Notes under the pieces: model-generated
The model's input: only the letters and a program-made list of their open reading frames with translations
Told to the model about the DNA's origin: nothing
The model's database searches: none
Shown: in pieces, positions 1 to 9,085 of the stretch
How the letters are laid out: each line of letters opens with the position of its first letter
How positions within the stretch are numbered: position 1 is the stretch's first letter
Assembly (NCBI GenBank): GCA_963713355.1
Contig: CAVQLK010000001.1
Coordinates: forward strand, 124,001 to 188,000
Length of the DNA: 64,000 bases
Origin: FEN-1219 sp963713355
GTDB taxonomy: Bacteria; Pseudomonadota; Gammaproteobacteria; Steroidobacterales; Rariloculaceae
Direction of reading: 5' to 3'
Translations under genes and position numbers: made by a program

Positions 1-572
1 TGATGTGGATCTTCCTGCTGAGCGACACGTTCATCTTCACGTGCTTCCTCACGGGCTACATGAACGTGCGGATCTCCACGGCCGTGCCGTGGCCGAATCC
101 GAGCGAGGTGTTCGCGCTCGACGTGTTCGGCGTCAGTGTGCCGCTGCTCCTCATCGGCATCATGACCTTCGACCTGATCACCAGCAGCGGCACGATGGCG
201 CTCGCCGTGAACTACGGTTATCGCCGCGACCGCGGCCGCGCCGCCGCCTTGATGTTCATCACGGCGGCCATCGGCGCGATCTTCGTCGGCATGCAGGCGT
301 TCGAGTGGACGAAGCTGATCGTCGAGGAAGGCATTCGCCCATGGGGCAACCCGATGGGCGCATCGCAGTTCGGCGCTGCGTTCTTCATGATCACGGGGTT
401 CCACGGCCTGCACGTGTCGGCCGGTGTGATCTATTTGACCATCGTCGCGATGAAGGTCCTGCGCGGCGACTACGAGAAGAAAGGCTACGAGATCGTCGAG
501 ATCGTCGGCCTGTACTGGCACTTCGTCGACCTGGTCTGGGTGTTCATCTTCGCGTTTTTCTATCTCTGGTAG
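1..572 (+). CDS. Cytochrome c oxidase subunit III family protein (5' partial)
   Basis: Subunit III of a membrane haem-copper terminal oxidase; it has no redox centre and stabilises the catalytic subunit. The window opens inside the gene (bases 1-2 finish a codon, the next codons read MWIFLLSDTFIFT), so the N-terminus is missing. About 190 residues remain with five hydrophobic spans. The family signature near residue 130 (FFMITGFHGLHVSAGVIYL) and the C-terminal WHFVDLVWVFIF are present. It is followed 10 bp later by a subunit IV gene, so it is the end of an oxidase operon whose catalytic genes lie upstream. It differs from the aa3-type subunit III at 10580-11440, so the organism has at least two oxidases. 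Confidence 0.88.
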   Translation, partial: MWIFLLSDTFIFTCFLTGYMNVRISTAVPWPNPSEVFALDVFGVSVPLLLIGIMTFDLITSSGTMALAVNYGYRRDRGRAAALMFITAAIGAIFVGMQAFEWTKLIVEEGIRPWGNPMGASQFGAAFFMITGFHGLHVSAGVIYLTIVAMKVLRGDYEKKGYEIVEIVGLYWHFVDLVWVFIFAFFYLW

Positions 573-582
573 GGAGCTCTCG

Positions 583-936
583 ATGGCCGACGCACACGCA
601 ACCGGGCAAACGCATCCGCTGAAGATCTACTTCGTGATCTGGGGATTGCTGTTCCTACTCAGCGCGTTCTCGTACGCGACGGACTTCCTCGAGCACGGCT
701 ACTTTCGATGGGCACTCATTTTGCTGTTCATGTTCCTCAAGGCCGGGTTCATCGTCGCGATCTTCATGCACATGGCCTGGGAGCGCTTGGCTCTGATCTG
801 GGCGATCTTGGGCCCGCCGATCGTCTTGCTCGTGCTGATCGGCCTGATGGCCGTCGAAGGCGACTACACGGAGCTCACGCGGCTCGACTTCTTCTCCGAG
901 CCGATCGCGCCGGTCGGGCACGCTGCAGAGCATTGA
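583..936 (+). CDS. Cytochrome c oxidase subunit IV, prokaryotic type
   Basis: Small accessory subunit of the terminal oxidase started by the upstream gene. It has 117 residues with three transmembrane spans and the motif FLKAGFIVAIFMHMAWER in the second, typical of bacterial COX4 (CyoD/CaaD-like) subunits. The start is an ATG with GGGAG just upstream, 10 bp after the subunit III stop, so the two are surely co-transcribed. I infer an association with subunits I and III; no metal ligand is expected in this subunit. Confidence 0.85.
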   Translation: MADAHATGQTHPLKIYFVIWGLLFLLSAFSYATDFLEHGYFRWALILLFMFLKAGFIVAIFMHMAWERLALIWAILGPPIVLLVLIGLMAVEGDYTELTRLDFFSEPIAPVGHAAEH

Positions 937-967
937 GCAGCAAGCCTAGGCGAAGAGGGCGCACGCG

Positions 968-1285
968 ATGTTGGGGTGGTTGATTGGCGTGGCAGTCTTC
1001 GTGCTGCTTTGGGGCGCGCTGTGGCGGTCGAGCCCAAAAGCGGCCTACGGAGCCGTCTGGGGCTTTCTGCTGGCGCTGATCGTCTACTGGCTTTTCTCGG
1101 GACAACTCACAACGTATGTCACAGGTATGAACGAAATTCCCATTTGGCTTCCGCCGTTACCGTTCGCGATCGTCGTGATCGCGCTGTTCTACTTCGGCAT
1201 CAAGACGTGGCTCAACGCCGACAATTTGCCTCCGCCGCGCGAGCCGGCCGGCGACGAAAGCGATCACGGTCACGGCCACCACTGA
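968..1285 (+). CDS. Small membrane protein with His-rich tail, end of oxidase operon
   Basis: Not recognised as a named family. It encodes 105 residues with three hydrophobic spans (about 3-18, 25-44 and 60-78) and a short cytoplasmic-type tail ending DHGHGHH. It lies 31 bp after the subunit IV gene on the same strand, so it is probably the last gene of that oxidase operon. The His-rich end suggests metal binding, perhaps copper handling during oxidase assembly, but that is inference only. The next gene is convergent and ends 9 bp away. Confidence 0.65.
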   Translation: MLGWLIGVAVFVLLWGALWRSSPKAAYGAVWGFLLALIVYWLFSGQLTTYVTGMNEIPIWLPPLPFAIVVIALFYFGIKTWLNADNLPPPREPAGDESDHGHGHH

Positions 1286-1294
1286 GCACGGCGG

Positions 1295-1711
1295 TCAGTC
1301 GGTGCTTTCTTGTTGCGGCGGTGCGGCCCGCCGCAGACGTTTGCTGAATACCCGCATTTCCTTCGCGGCCTGCAGATCGCCGCGCCGCTCGGCAACCACG
1401 ACGCCACGCTCGTAAGCGGCCAGTGCATCCGCGTTGCGCCCGGCTGCCGTCAATGCCCGGCCAAGCGCCTTCCACGCCGCCGAATACTCGGGATCCAGGC
1501 GAACGGCGGCTTCCGCATGCCGCGCTGCGGATGGCGCATCGCCGGCATCGAGGTAACGTGCCGCGAGCGCGAGCCGCAGCGCGGCACCGTCGGCCTTGAC
1601 AAGCAAGGCTTCGAGATTCGCGATGAGATCGTGGGCCATCCTGGGCTCAATCGTACGCCGCTGCGGCTCGATCTGCGGCGTTTCGAGCAAGAACGGCGGC
1701 GTTGCAGTCAT
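1295..1711 (-). CDS. TPR-repeat protein
   Basis: Small soluble tetratricopeptide-repeat protein, probably a protein-interaction scaffold. The conserved part starts at MAHDLIANLEALL (ATG at 1639) and holds about two TPR units (RLALAARYLDAGDAPSAARHAEAAVRLDP and AAWKALGRALTAAGRNADALAAYERGV), with a basic C-terminus. I give the longer start at 1711 (MTATPPFLLETPQ); no clear ribosome binding site separates the two options. The same frame stays open far upstream through antisense of the next gene, which is not coding. Related proteins are often called tetratricopeptide repeat protein with no known role. Confidence 0.6.
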   Translation of the reverse strand: MTATPPFLLETPQIEPQRRTIEPRMAHDLIANLEALLVKADGAALRLALAARYLDAGDAPSAARHAEAAVRLDPEYSAAWKALGRALTAAGRNADALAAYERGVVVAERRGDLQAAKEMRVFSKRLRRAAPPQQESTD

Positions 1712-1774
1712 TTGGCGCGGCTCGGCCCGCGCGCATAGTGCGCAGCCTCGTCGAAACGAAAACGGAGCACGACC

Positions 1775-2806
1775 ATGCGCGAAACGGGATTGCGATTGCC
1801 ACAGCAGGACGGCGGCTGGTTCTTGACCGATGCCGGCCTCGAGACGGTGTTGATCTTTCAAGAGGGTATCGCGCTGCCGGAGTTCGCGGCCTTCGTGCTG
1901 CTCGAGTCCAAGGAGGGCCGCGCGAGCTTGCGCCGCTACTTCCGACGCTACCTCGAGCTGGCGGCCCAAAGGCCGGAGGCCGGCTTCATCCTCGAGAGCC
2001 CGACTTGGCGCGCGGGCGGCGACTGGGGCGCAAAGCTCGGTTTCGACGCTGCCGCCATGCAGCGCATCAACCGCGACGCGATCGCGCTGATGCGTGACCT
2101 CAAGTCCGAATACGGGTCGCGCGTCGCGCAGCCGATCGTCGTCAGCGGCTGCGTGGGGCCGCGCGGCGACGGTTACGTCGCCGGCGCGCCGATGGCGCCC
2201 GGCGATGCGCAGCGCGTGCATCGGCTGCAGGTCGAGGCGCTGGCCATCGCGGGCGCAGACATGATCACCGCCGTCACCATGACGACGAGTGCCGAAGCGA
2301 TCGGCGTCGCCCGCGCCGCCGCGGAAGCCGGCCGTCCATCGGCCATCTCGTTTACCGTCGAAACCGACGGGCGGCTGCCGAGCGGCGAATCGATCGCGAG
2401 CGCGATCGACGCCGTCGATGCGGACGCCGCCGAAGCGGGCCGCACGGCGCCGGCCTACTTCATGTTGAATTGTGCGCACCCCTCGCACTTCGCGCACACG
2501 CTCGCCGCGCTCGGTGATCGCTGCGCGCGGCTGCGCGGGCTGCGAGCCAACGCATCGCGCCGCAGCCATGCGGAGCTCGATGCTGCGACCGAGCTCGACG
2601 CCGGCAACCCGCAGGAGCTCGGCGCGGACTACGCGCGTCTCAAAGCCGCCTGGCCGTCCTTGACCGTGATAGGCGGCTGCTGCGGCACGGACCATCGGCA
2701 CGTCGAGGCGATGGCGGCCGCGCTGGTCCCGGAATCCGAAGTCGGCGCCTGCCGCCACCATGGCGCCGTTCGCGTCGAACGGCTCGGCGGCGAACGGCGG
2801 TGGTAA
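1775..2806 (+). CDS. Homocysteine S-methyltransferase family protein
   Basis: Zinc-dependent methyltransferase of the homocysteine-binding barrel family (Pfam S-methyl_trans), which moves a methyl group from S-methylmethionine, SAM or betaine to homocysteine to make methionine. It has 343 residues, usual for a stand-alone MmuM-like enzyme. The three zinc ligands are visible: Cys233 in LNCAHPSH and Cys302-Cys303 in GGCCGTDHRHV. The early motif LTDAGLETVLIFQEGIALPEF is also typical. The methyl donor cannot be read from sequence. An acetyltransferase follows 10 bp later. Confidence 0.82.
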   Translation: MRETGLRLPQQDGGWFLTDAGLETVLIFQEGIALPEFAAFVLLESKEGRASLRRYFRRYLELAAQRPEAGFILESPTWRAGGDWGAKLGFDAAAMQRINRDAIALMRDLKSEYGSRVAQPIVVSGCVGPRGDGYVAGAPMAPGDAQRVHRLQVEALAIAGADMITAVTMTTSAEAIGVARAAAEAGRPSAISFTVETDGRLPSGESIASAIDAVDADAAEAGRTAPAYFMLNCAHPSHFAHTLAALGDRCARLRGLRANASRRSHAELDAATELDAGNPQELGADYARLKAAWPSLTVIGGCCGTDHRHVEAMAAALVPESEVGACRHHGAVRVERLGGERRW

Positions 2807-2816
2807 CCTCGCGGGC

Positions 2817-3275
2817 ATGCACATCGAGCGAGACGACCCGCTTCGCCCCGAAGTCCTTGCGCTGCTGAACGAGCACCTGGCGAACATGCACGCGCTGGGG
2901 CCGCCGGAGAGCGTGCATGCCTTGGACGCAAACGCACTGCGAAGCTCCGACGTCACGTTCTGGACGGTATGGGAAGACGGCGTGCTGCTCGGATGCGGGG
3001 CTCTCAAGGAGCTCGATCCGACGCACGGGGAAGTGAAGTCGATGCGCACGCCCGCCCACTTGCGCCGCCGCGGCGCCGGTCGCGCCGTTCTGGCGCACAT
3101 CCTGGCCGAAGCCAGGGCGCGCGGCTATCGACGGCTCAGCTTGGAGACGGGCTCGGTGGAGGCTTTCGAGGCCGCGCAGAAGCTCTACGAAAGTGTCGGC
3201 TTCGTCTACTGCGGTCCCTTCGGGCCGTACAAAAAGGACCCCTACAGCACCTTCATGACGCTCGAGCTCGAGTAG
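2817..3275 (+). CDS. GNAT family N-acetyltransferase
   Basis: Acetyl-CoA-dependent acetyltransferase of the GNAT fold, 152 residues. The acetyl-CoA loop reads RRRGAGRAVLAHIL (about residues 82-95), followed by LSLETGS and a C-terminal YESVGFVYCGPFGPYKKDP that closely follows the YsnE/PhnO-like group. The chosen ATG lies 10 bp after the methyltransferase stop; a longer start at 2760 would overlap that gene by 47 bp and adds a low-complexity segment. The two genes probably form an operon. The substrate is unknown. Confidence 0.78.
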   Translation: MHIERDDPLRPEVLALLNEHLANMHALGPPESVHALDANALRSSDVTFWTVWEDGVLLGCGALKELDPTHGEVKSMRTPAHLRRRGAGRAVLAHILAEARARGYRRLSLETGSVEAFEAAQKLYESVGFVYCGPFGPYKKDPYSTFMTLELE

Positions 3276-3287
3276 CGGCGTGACTCG

Positions 3288-4664
3288 CTAAACCAGCGCC
3301 CCGCCGACCTCGAACAGCCGTTCGACCTCGTCGATCTGACGGCGGTCGGCGATGAAGAGGATCACGTGGTCATCGGCCTCGATCATCGTGTCGTGGTGGG
3401 CCATCAGCACCTGCTCGCCGCGGACGATCGCGCTGATCGTGGCGCCGCGCGGGAGCTGAATCTCCTCGATGCGACGCCCCACGACGCGCGACTCGCGCGC
3501 TTCGCCATGCGCGACGGCCTCGATGGCCTCCGCTGCGCCGCGGCGCAGCGAGTGCACCTTGACGACGTCGCCGCGGCGCACGTGCGCGAGAATCGTCCCC
3601 AGGGTGATCTGCTGCGGTGAGATCGCGATGTCGATCGTGCCCGCTTCGACGAGCTCGGCGTAGGCGATCTTGTTGATCAAGGCCATGACTTTGCGCGCGC
3701 CGAGCCGCTTCGCGAGCATCGACGACAGTATGTTGGCTTCCTCGGCGTTCGTGACGGCGACGAACACGTCGGTGCTGTCGATGTTCTCCTCGAGCAGCAG
3801 CTCCTCGTCGGCCGAGTCGCCGTGCAGCACGATCGCGCGCGAAAGCTGGTCCGAGATCCGCCGCGCGCGCTGCCAATCCCGCTCGATGATCTTGACCTGG
3901 CACGTGCCTTCGAGCGTGCGCGCGAGGTCGAGGCCGATGTTGCCGCCGCCCGCGATCACGACCTTGCGCGCCGGCTCATCGAGCTTGCGCATCTCGCGCA
4001 GCACGGTACGCGCGTCGTTGCGCGCGGCGAGGAAGAACACCTCATCGCCTTCCTCGACGACGGTGTCGCCGTCCGGAATGATGCCTCTGCCGCCGCGGTA
4101 GATCGCCACGACCCGGTTTTCGACGTTGGGGATGTGCTTCGGCAGGTCGCGCAGGGGGTGTCCCACGAGCGCGCCGCCGCGGTCAGCCCGCGTCGCGACG
4201 AGCTTCACCCTACCATCGGCGAACTCGAGGACCTGAAGCGCGCCCGGGAAGCGAATCAGCTGGGCGATGTAGTCGGTGACGAGCGAGGATGGGCTGATCG
4301 CGACGTCGACGGGGATGCCGCCCGGGCCGAACAGGGCCTCGTTCGCAATCAGCGCGCGGGCGCGGATGCGGGCTATCCGGGTCGGAGTGCGGAACAGAGT
4401 CAGGGCGATCTGGCACGCGAGCATGTTGATCTCGTCGCTGCTCGTCAGCGCGATCAGCATGTCGGCGTCGCGCGCCCCGGCGCGTTCGAGGACGTCGGGA
4501 TACGAGGCGTTGCCGACGACGGTGCGCACGTCGAGCCGGTCCTGCAGCTCGCGCAGCACGTCGGCATTCCGATCGACGATCGTGACCTCGTTGGCCTCCT
4601 CTCTCGCGAGACTGACCGCCGCCGTGCTGCCGACTTGCCCGGCCCCGAGAATGAGGATCTTCAT
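3288..4664 (-). CDS. trkA: Trk system potassium uptake regulatory protein TrkA
   Basis: Peripheral NAD-binding subunit that gates the TrkH/TrkG potassium channel at the inner membrane. It has 458 residues in two tandem halves: a Rossmann TrkA-N domain beginning MKILILGAGQVGSTAA, a TrkA-C domain, then a second TrkA-N (VVIAGGGNIGLDLARTL, about residue 235) and second TrkA-C. This is the normal full-length proteobacterial form. The start is the ATG directly before the Rossmann motif; the frame stays open upstream through repeat DNA. No trkH lies in the window. The region just upstream carries two large palindromes (4691-5010). Confidence 0.92.
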   Translation of the reverse strand: MKILILGAGQVGSTAAVSLAREEANEVTIVDRNADVLRELQDRLDVRTVVGNASYPDVLERAGARDADMLIALTSSDEINMLACQIALTLFRTPTRIARIRARALIANEALFGPGGIPVDVAISPSSLVTDYIAQLIRFPGALQVLEFADGRVKLVATRADRGGALVGHPLRDLPKHIPNVENRVVAIYRGGRGIIPDGDTVVEEGDEVFFLAARNDARTVLREMRKLDEPARKVVIAGGGNIGLDLARTLEGTCQVKIIERDWQRARRISDQLSRAIVLHGDSADEELLLEENIDSTDVFVAVTNAEEANILSSMLAKRLGARKVMALINKIAYAELVEAGTIDIAISPQQITLGTILAHVRRGDVVKVHSLRRGAAEAIEAVAHGEARESRVVGRRIEEIQLPRGATISAIVRGEQVLMAHHDTMIEADDHVILFIADRRQIDEVERLFEVGGALV

Positions 4665-4690
4665 AATGCGCCGCGATCGGCGACAGCGCG

Positions 4691-4823
4691 CGTGGCTCCA
4701 GGCTCGCGCGTCGAAGGGCCCTTCCGAGACACGCCGGAAGACCGTCCCTGGGGCTCGTGCGCGCACATCCCTGTGCGCGCACGGTCTCGGAAGGACCCTT
4801 CGACGCACAAGCCTGAAGCCACG
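4691..4823. repeat. Double-palindrome repeat element 1
   Basis: Outer arms 4691-4730 and 4784-4823 are 40-nt inverted copies with four differences, and all four would be G-U pairs in RNA read from the minus strand. Inside is a second perfect hairpin: arms of 11 nt at 4756-4766 and 4773-4783 around ATCCCT. On the minus strand the order is outer arm, hairpin with AGGGAT loop, then AGCCCCAGGGACG and CGGCGT, then outer arm. It matches element 2 (4887-5010) in the opposite orientation. Confidence 0.85.
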
Positions 4824-4886
4824 GTTGATTTCATCCGCGGACGCCCATAACGAGGATCTTCATCTTTTCCACCACCAACGCCAAAC

Positions 4887-5010
4887 GCAGCGCGCGGAGA
4901 CGCATACGGTGTTCGCCGGGGCGCTGCGCGCCAGGGATGGCGCGCAGCGAGCCTACAGGGACGTATTCACGGCGTCCCCGGCGAATACCGTATGCGGCTC
5001 CGCGCGCTGC
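4887..5010. repeat. Double-palindrome repeat element 2
   Basis: Outer arms 4887-4921 and 4976-5010 are 35-nt inverted copies with two differences. The inner hairpin has 11-nt arms (4922-4932 and 4939-4949) around AGGGAT, the same size and loop as element 1, although the arm sequences differ. The segment between hairpin and right arm reads AGCCTACAGGGACGTATTCA then CGGCGT, again matching element 1. It lies 16 bp beyond the uvrD stop, so it may also work as a transcript end. I see no gene in 4665-5025. Confidence 0.85.
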
Positions 5011-5025
5011 ACTACCGCCCAAAGT

Positions 5026-7180
5026 CTACATGAGCTCGAGGTTGGCGTAGGCGACGACGAGCCACTTCGTGCCGGAGGCTTCGAAGTTGACTTGCACGCG
5101 CGCGTGCGCGCCGCTGCCTTCGCTGTTGAGCACGATGCCTTCGCCGAACTTGCCGTGGCGCACGCGCTGGCCGAGCCGCACGCCGCCGGCGATACGCTCG
5201 GCCGGCGCGGAGCGGCGGTAGATAGGGCGGGACACGACCATGGCCGGGCGCACTTCCTCGATGAGCTCGGGCGGGATCTCGCGCAGGAAGCGCGACGGCG
5301 TCGCGAAGGTCTCGACGCCGTGCATGCGGCGCTGCTCGGCGTGCGTGAGGTACAGCTCGCGCTTCGCGCGCGTGATGCCGACGTAGCAGAGGCGCCGCTC
5401 TTCCTCGAGGCCGGCGGCGTCGTTCAGGGAACGCTGGTGCGGGAACAGACCGTCCTCCATGCCGCAGAGAAACAGCAGCGAGAACTCGAGCCCCTTCGCG
5501 GAGTGCAGCGTCATGAGCTGCACGCTGTCCTGATACGCCTCCGCTTGGCCATCGCCGGACTCGAGCACGGCGAACGCCAGGAATTCCGCGAGCGGCGGCA
5601 GGTCGCTGTCCTCGTTGCGCATGACCTCGCGCGCCGCATTGACGAGCTCCTCGAGGTTCTCGACACGCGCCTCGCCGCTGACATCCGTGCGCTTGCCGTG
5701 ATGCGCGATGAGGCCGCTGCGCTCGATGACGCGCGCGACTTGCTCGTGCAGCGCGTCGCCGCGAGTGTCGGTGTCGAGCGTCTCGACGAGATTCAGAAAG
5801 CCGAACAGCGCTTCGGCAGCGCGCTTCGCGAGCGTTCCTTCGGCGATCAGCGCAGCAGCCGCGCGCCACAAGCTCGTGCCGGCGCCGCGTGCGTGCTCGC
5901 GGACTGCCTCGACGGTGCGAGCGCCGATGCCGCGCGGCGGGACGTTGACGACGCGCTCGAACGACGGATCGTCGTCGCGGTTCATGACGAGCCGCAGGTA
6001 GGCGAGCGCGTCCTTGATCTCGGCGCGCTCGAAGAATCGCAAGCCGCCATAGACGCGGTACGGAATGCCCGCCGCGAGCAAGCCTTCCTCGAAGACACGC
6101 GACTGCGCGTTCGAGCGATAGAGCACGGCGGCCTCGCTGCGCTTGCCGCCCTGCGCGACGTGGTCCTGGATGCGGTTGATGACGAACTCGGCTTCGTCGC
6201 GCTCGTTGAAGGCCGCGTACAGCTTGATCGGCTCGCCCGCCTGCCCTTCAGTCCAAAGCGTCTTGCCGAGCCTAGAGGAGTTGTTCGCGATGACGGCATT
6301 CGCGGCGTTCAAGATCGTCGCCGTCGAGCGGTAGTTCTGCTCGAGCCGCACGACCTGCGTGCCCGCGTAGTCCTGCTGAAAGCGATAGAGGTTCTCGACG
6401 CGCGCGCCGCGCCAGCGGTAGATCGATTGATCGTCGTCGCCGACGACGAACGGGTTGCCGGCGGGTCCCGCCAGCAGGCGCAGCCAGCGGTACTGGATCG
6501 CGTTCGTGTCCTGGAACTCGTCGACGAGCACGTGCTGAAAGCGGTGCTGGTACTGGCGTTGCAGGTCCAAATTGTCGCGCAAGAGCTCGAGGCTGCGCAG
6601 CAGCAGCTCGCCGAAATCGACGACGGACGCCGCGGCGCACGCCTGCTCGTAGCGCTCGTAGAGGTCGATCATCTGCCGGCGGCCCGCGTTACCCTCGTCG
6701 CGCAGCTCTTTCGGGCGCAGGCCCTCGTCTTTCTGCGCGTTGATGAACCACTGGATCTCCTTCGGCACCCAGACGTTCTCGTCGAGCTCGAGCGAGCGCA
6801 GCATGCGCCGGATCATGCGGTGCTGATCCTCGGAATCCATGATCTGGAAGCCTTCGGCGAGCCCGGCTTCGCGCGCGTGGATACGCAGCAAGCGATGCGA
6901 TAAGCCGTGAAAGGTACCGATCCATAAGTTTCGCGTCGGCACGCCGAGCAGCGCCTCGACGCGGTCGCGCATCTCCGCGGCCGCCTTGTTCGTGAACGTC
7001 ACGGCGAGCACGTGTTGCAGCCGCGACGCCGCCGACGCGAATGACCCACGCGATCCGGTGGACGAGCACGCGCGTCTTGCCGCTGCCGGCGCCGGCCAGC
7101 ACTAGCGTCGGGCGGTCCGGCGCCGTGACGGCCTCGCGCTGAGCGTCGTTCAACGGGTCGATGATGTCTGTAACGTCCAT
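5026..7180 (-). CDS. uvrD: DNA helicase II UvrD (frameshifted in this sequence)
   Basis: ATP-dependent 3'-5' superfamily 1 helicase for nucleotide excision and mismatch repair. The N-terminus (MDVTDIIDPLNDAQREAV, Walker A AGAGSGKT) begins at 7180 in one frame. The rest (LAVTFTNKAAAEMRDRVEAL, Walker B region DEFQDTN, QLMTLHSAKGLEF, GITRAK, C-terminal Tudor-like tail) is in another. A one-base insertion near 7025-7035 separates them; removing it restores a protein of about 717 residues, normal for UvrD. Because all motifs are intact on both sides I treat it as a sequence error. Gene in isolation, with a repeat pair beyond its stop. Confidence 0.9.
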
Positions 7181-7223
7181 CGTGTCGCGAGAGTCGCGCC
7201 GGTGAAAGAAGGCTACGCGGCGG

Positions 7224-8138
7224 TTACGCCGGCCAGACGGCCGGCATGTAGTGATCGATCAGCAGGAAGCTGAAGAGCGCCATCAAATACGCGATCGAAT
7301 AGCGGAACGTCGTCATCGGCGAATCTTGGTGCGGCGCAAATTTCAGCTGCAGCGCGTAGTAGAGAAACCCGCCGCCGAGCAGGAGCGCACCGAACAGGTA
7401 GAACGGTCCGGTCATGCCGGTGATGTACGGCAGCACGGTCACGAGGATCAGCAAGATCGTGTAATAGACGACGAACGACTTCGTGACGTCGACGCCGTGC
7501 GTGACCGGCAGCATCGGGATGTCGGCGCGCTCGTAGTCCGAGCGGCGTGCGATCGCCAGCGCCCAGAAATGCGGCGGCGTCCACGTGAAGATGATCAGAA
7601 ACAGCAGCAGCGCGTGCGGATCCGCGGAGCCCGTGACGGCCGTCCAGCCGAGCACGGGCGGTGCCGCGCCCGCGGCGCCGCCGATCACGATGTTCTGCGG
7701 CGTCGCGCGCTTCAAGTACACCGTGTAAACGACGGCATACCCGATCAGCGACAGGAACGTCAGCGCCGCCGTCAACACGTTGACGAATAGAACGAGCACG
7801 AGCAGGCCCGAGAGACCGAGACCCATCGCGAACGCCAGCGCGTCGCGCTCGCCGATACGCCCTTGCGGCAGAGGCCGATTACGCGTGCGCGCCATCTGCG
7901 CATCGATGCGCTGATCGAGGATCTGATTGACGACGGCGCCCGCTGCCGCCGCGAGACCAATTCCCAAGCTTGCCGCGATCAGCACGTTCCACGGCACCAT
8001 ACCCGGTGTGGCCAAAAACATCCCGACCACGGCCGTGAAGACGAGCAGCTGCACCACGCCCGGCTTCGTCAGCGCGTAGTAGTCGCGCCAGTGAGCGCCT
8101 GCGCGCGGTTCAACGTTGCCTAATTCTTTGGTTAGCAT
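7224..8138 (-). CDS. ctaB: Protohaem IX farnesyltransferase (haem O synthase)
   Basis: Integral membrane prenyltransferase of the UbiA superfamily that adds a farnesyl group to haem B, giving haem O for haem-copper oxidases. It has 304 residues, about nine membrane spans, and the two Asp-rich motifs (NQILDQRIDAQMARTRNRPL near residue 72 and YERADIPMLPVTHG near 205). It starts at an ATG inside the end of ctaA (29-bp overlap), so it is the last gene of the oxidase assembly run SURF1, SCO-like, ctaA, ctaB. Confidence 0.95.
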   Translation of the reverse strand: MLTKELGNVEPRAGAHWRDYYALTKPGVVQLLVFTAVVGMFLATPGMVPWNVLIAASLGIGLAAAAGAVVNQILDQRIDAQMARTRNRPLPQGRIGERDALAFAMGLGLSGLLVLVLFVNVLTAALTFLSLIGYAVVYTVYLKRATPQNIVIGGAAGAAPPVLGWTAVTGSADPHALLLFLIIFTWTPPHFWALAIARRSDYERADIPMLPVTHGVDVTKSFVVYYTILLILVTVLPYITGMTGPFYLFGALLLGGGFLYYALQLKFAPHQDSPMTTFRYSIAYLMALFSFLLIDHYMPAVWPA

Positions 8139-9085
8139 TGATGACGGCCAACAGCAGCATTGCGGCGACGCCGTTGTGCAGGACCGCTACGGTCAACGGG
8201 ACGCCGAACCAGACGATACTAACACCGAGGCCAAGCTGCAGGAGCAGCGCGGCCAGCGACCGCGCTGCCGTCGGCGCGCGTGCCGGGCTCGCGCGCGAGA
8301 CGCCAGCCGAGCAGCGCGATCAGGATCGCGGCGACCAGTGCGCCCAAGCGGTGCGTGAAGTGCACGGCCACTCGCGCAGGGTGATCGAGCACGCCGCCTT
8401 CGTAGTCGACGCCGAGGCCTCGCCACAAAACGAATCCTTCCTCGAAGTCCGCGACCGAAGGCCACCATTGCGTCTGGCAAGTCGGAAAATCCGGGCATGC
8501 GAGCGCGGCATAGTTGGCGCTCGTCCAGCCGCCCAGCGAGATCTGCAGCACGAGCGCCGCGGCCGCGGCGAAGCCCAGCGCGCGCAGCGCGGGTGTCGGC
8601 GACGGGAAGCGCGCGCTGCGCCAGCGGCCGAGAGAGACGAGCAGCGCAAGCGTTGCGAAGCCGCCGAGCAAGTGCGCGACGACGACGATGGGCTTCAGCA
8701 GCAACGTCACGGTCCACATGCCGAGCAGCCCTTGGAAGACGACGAGCACGACGAGCGCAGCCGGTGCGCGCTTCGGCTGCGCGGGATCGCGGCGGTTCAG
8801 CCAAGCGATGACGGCGAGCGCGACGCAAATGAGACCAAGCCCGCTGGCAAGATAGCGATGGATCATCTCGCGCCAAGCTTTGCCGGCCTCGAGCGGGCGC
8901 GTGTACTCGCTGCTTAGCTCGGTCGCGGCCGTCGCCGGATCGGGAACGATGAGCTGCCCGTAGCAGCCAGGCCAGTCGGGACAGCCGAGCCCCGCGTCGG
9001 TGAGGCGCACCCAAGCGCCGAGCATGACGACGGCGAGGGCCAGCACGGCGCCGGCGCGCGCCAAGCGGACGAACAGTAAACTCAT
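8110..9085 (-). CDS. ctaA: Haem A synthase CtaA/COX15 (frameshifted in this sequence)
   Basis: Membrane enzyme that oxidises the C8 methyl of haem O to make haem A for aa3 oxidases. It starts MSLLFVRLARAGAVLALAVV, contains GAWVRLTDAGLGCPDWPGCYGQ, MIHRYLASGLG, WTVTLLLKP and HFTHRLGA with the family histidines, then shifts frame near 8265-8300. The true C-terminus (VLHNGVAAMLLLAVINANQR, stop 8110-8112) is in another frame, consistent with one extra base. Its ATG overlaps the stop of the preceding gene (ATGA). The repaired length of about 324 residues is normal for the short proteobacterial form. Confidence 0.88.

Noticed and set aside
2925..2945. GGACGCAAA-like string resembling part of a GEMM riboswitch
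   Set aside because: It lies inside the GNAT coding sequence and lacks the other conserved segments.
1295..3100. 601-codon minus-strand frame covering the methyltransferase and GNAT genes
   Set aside because: Only its last 114-138 codons look like protein (TPR). The rest is Arg/Ala-rich antisense of two well-supported plus-strand genes, a common artefact at high GC.
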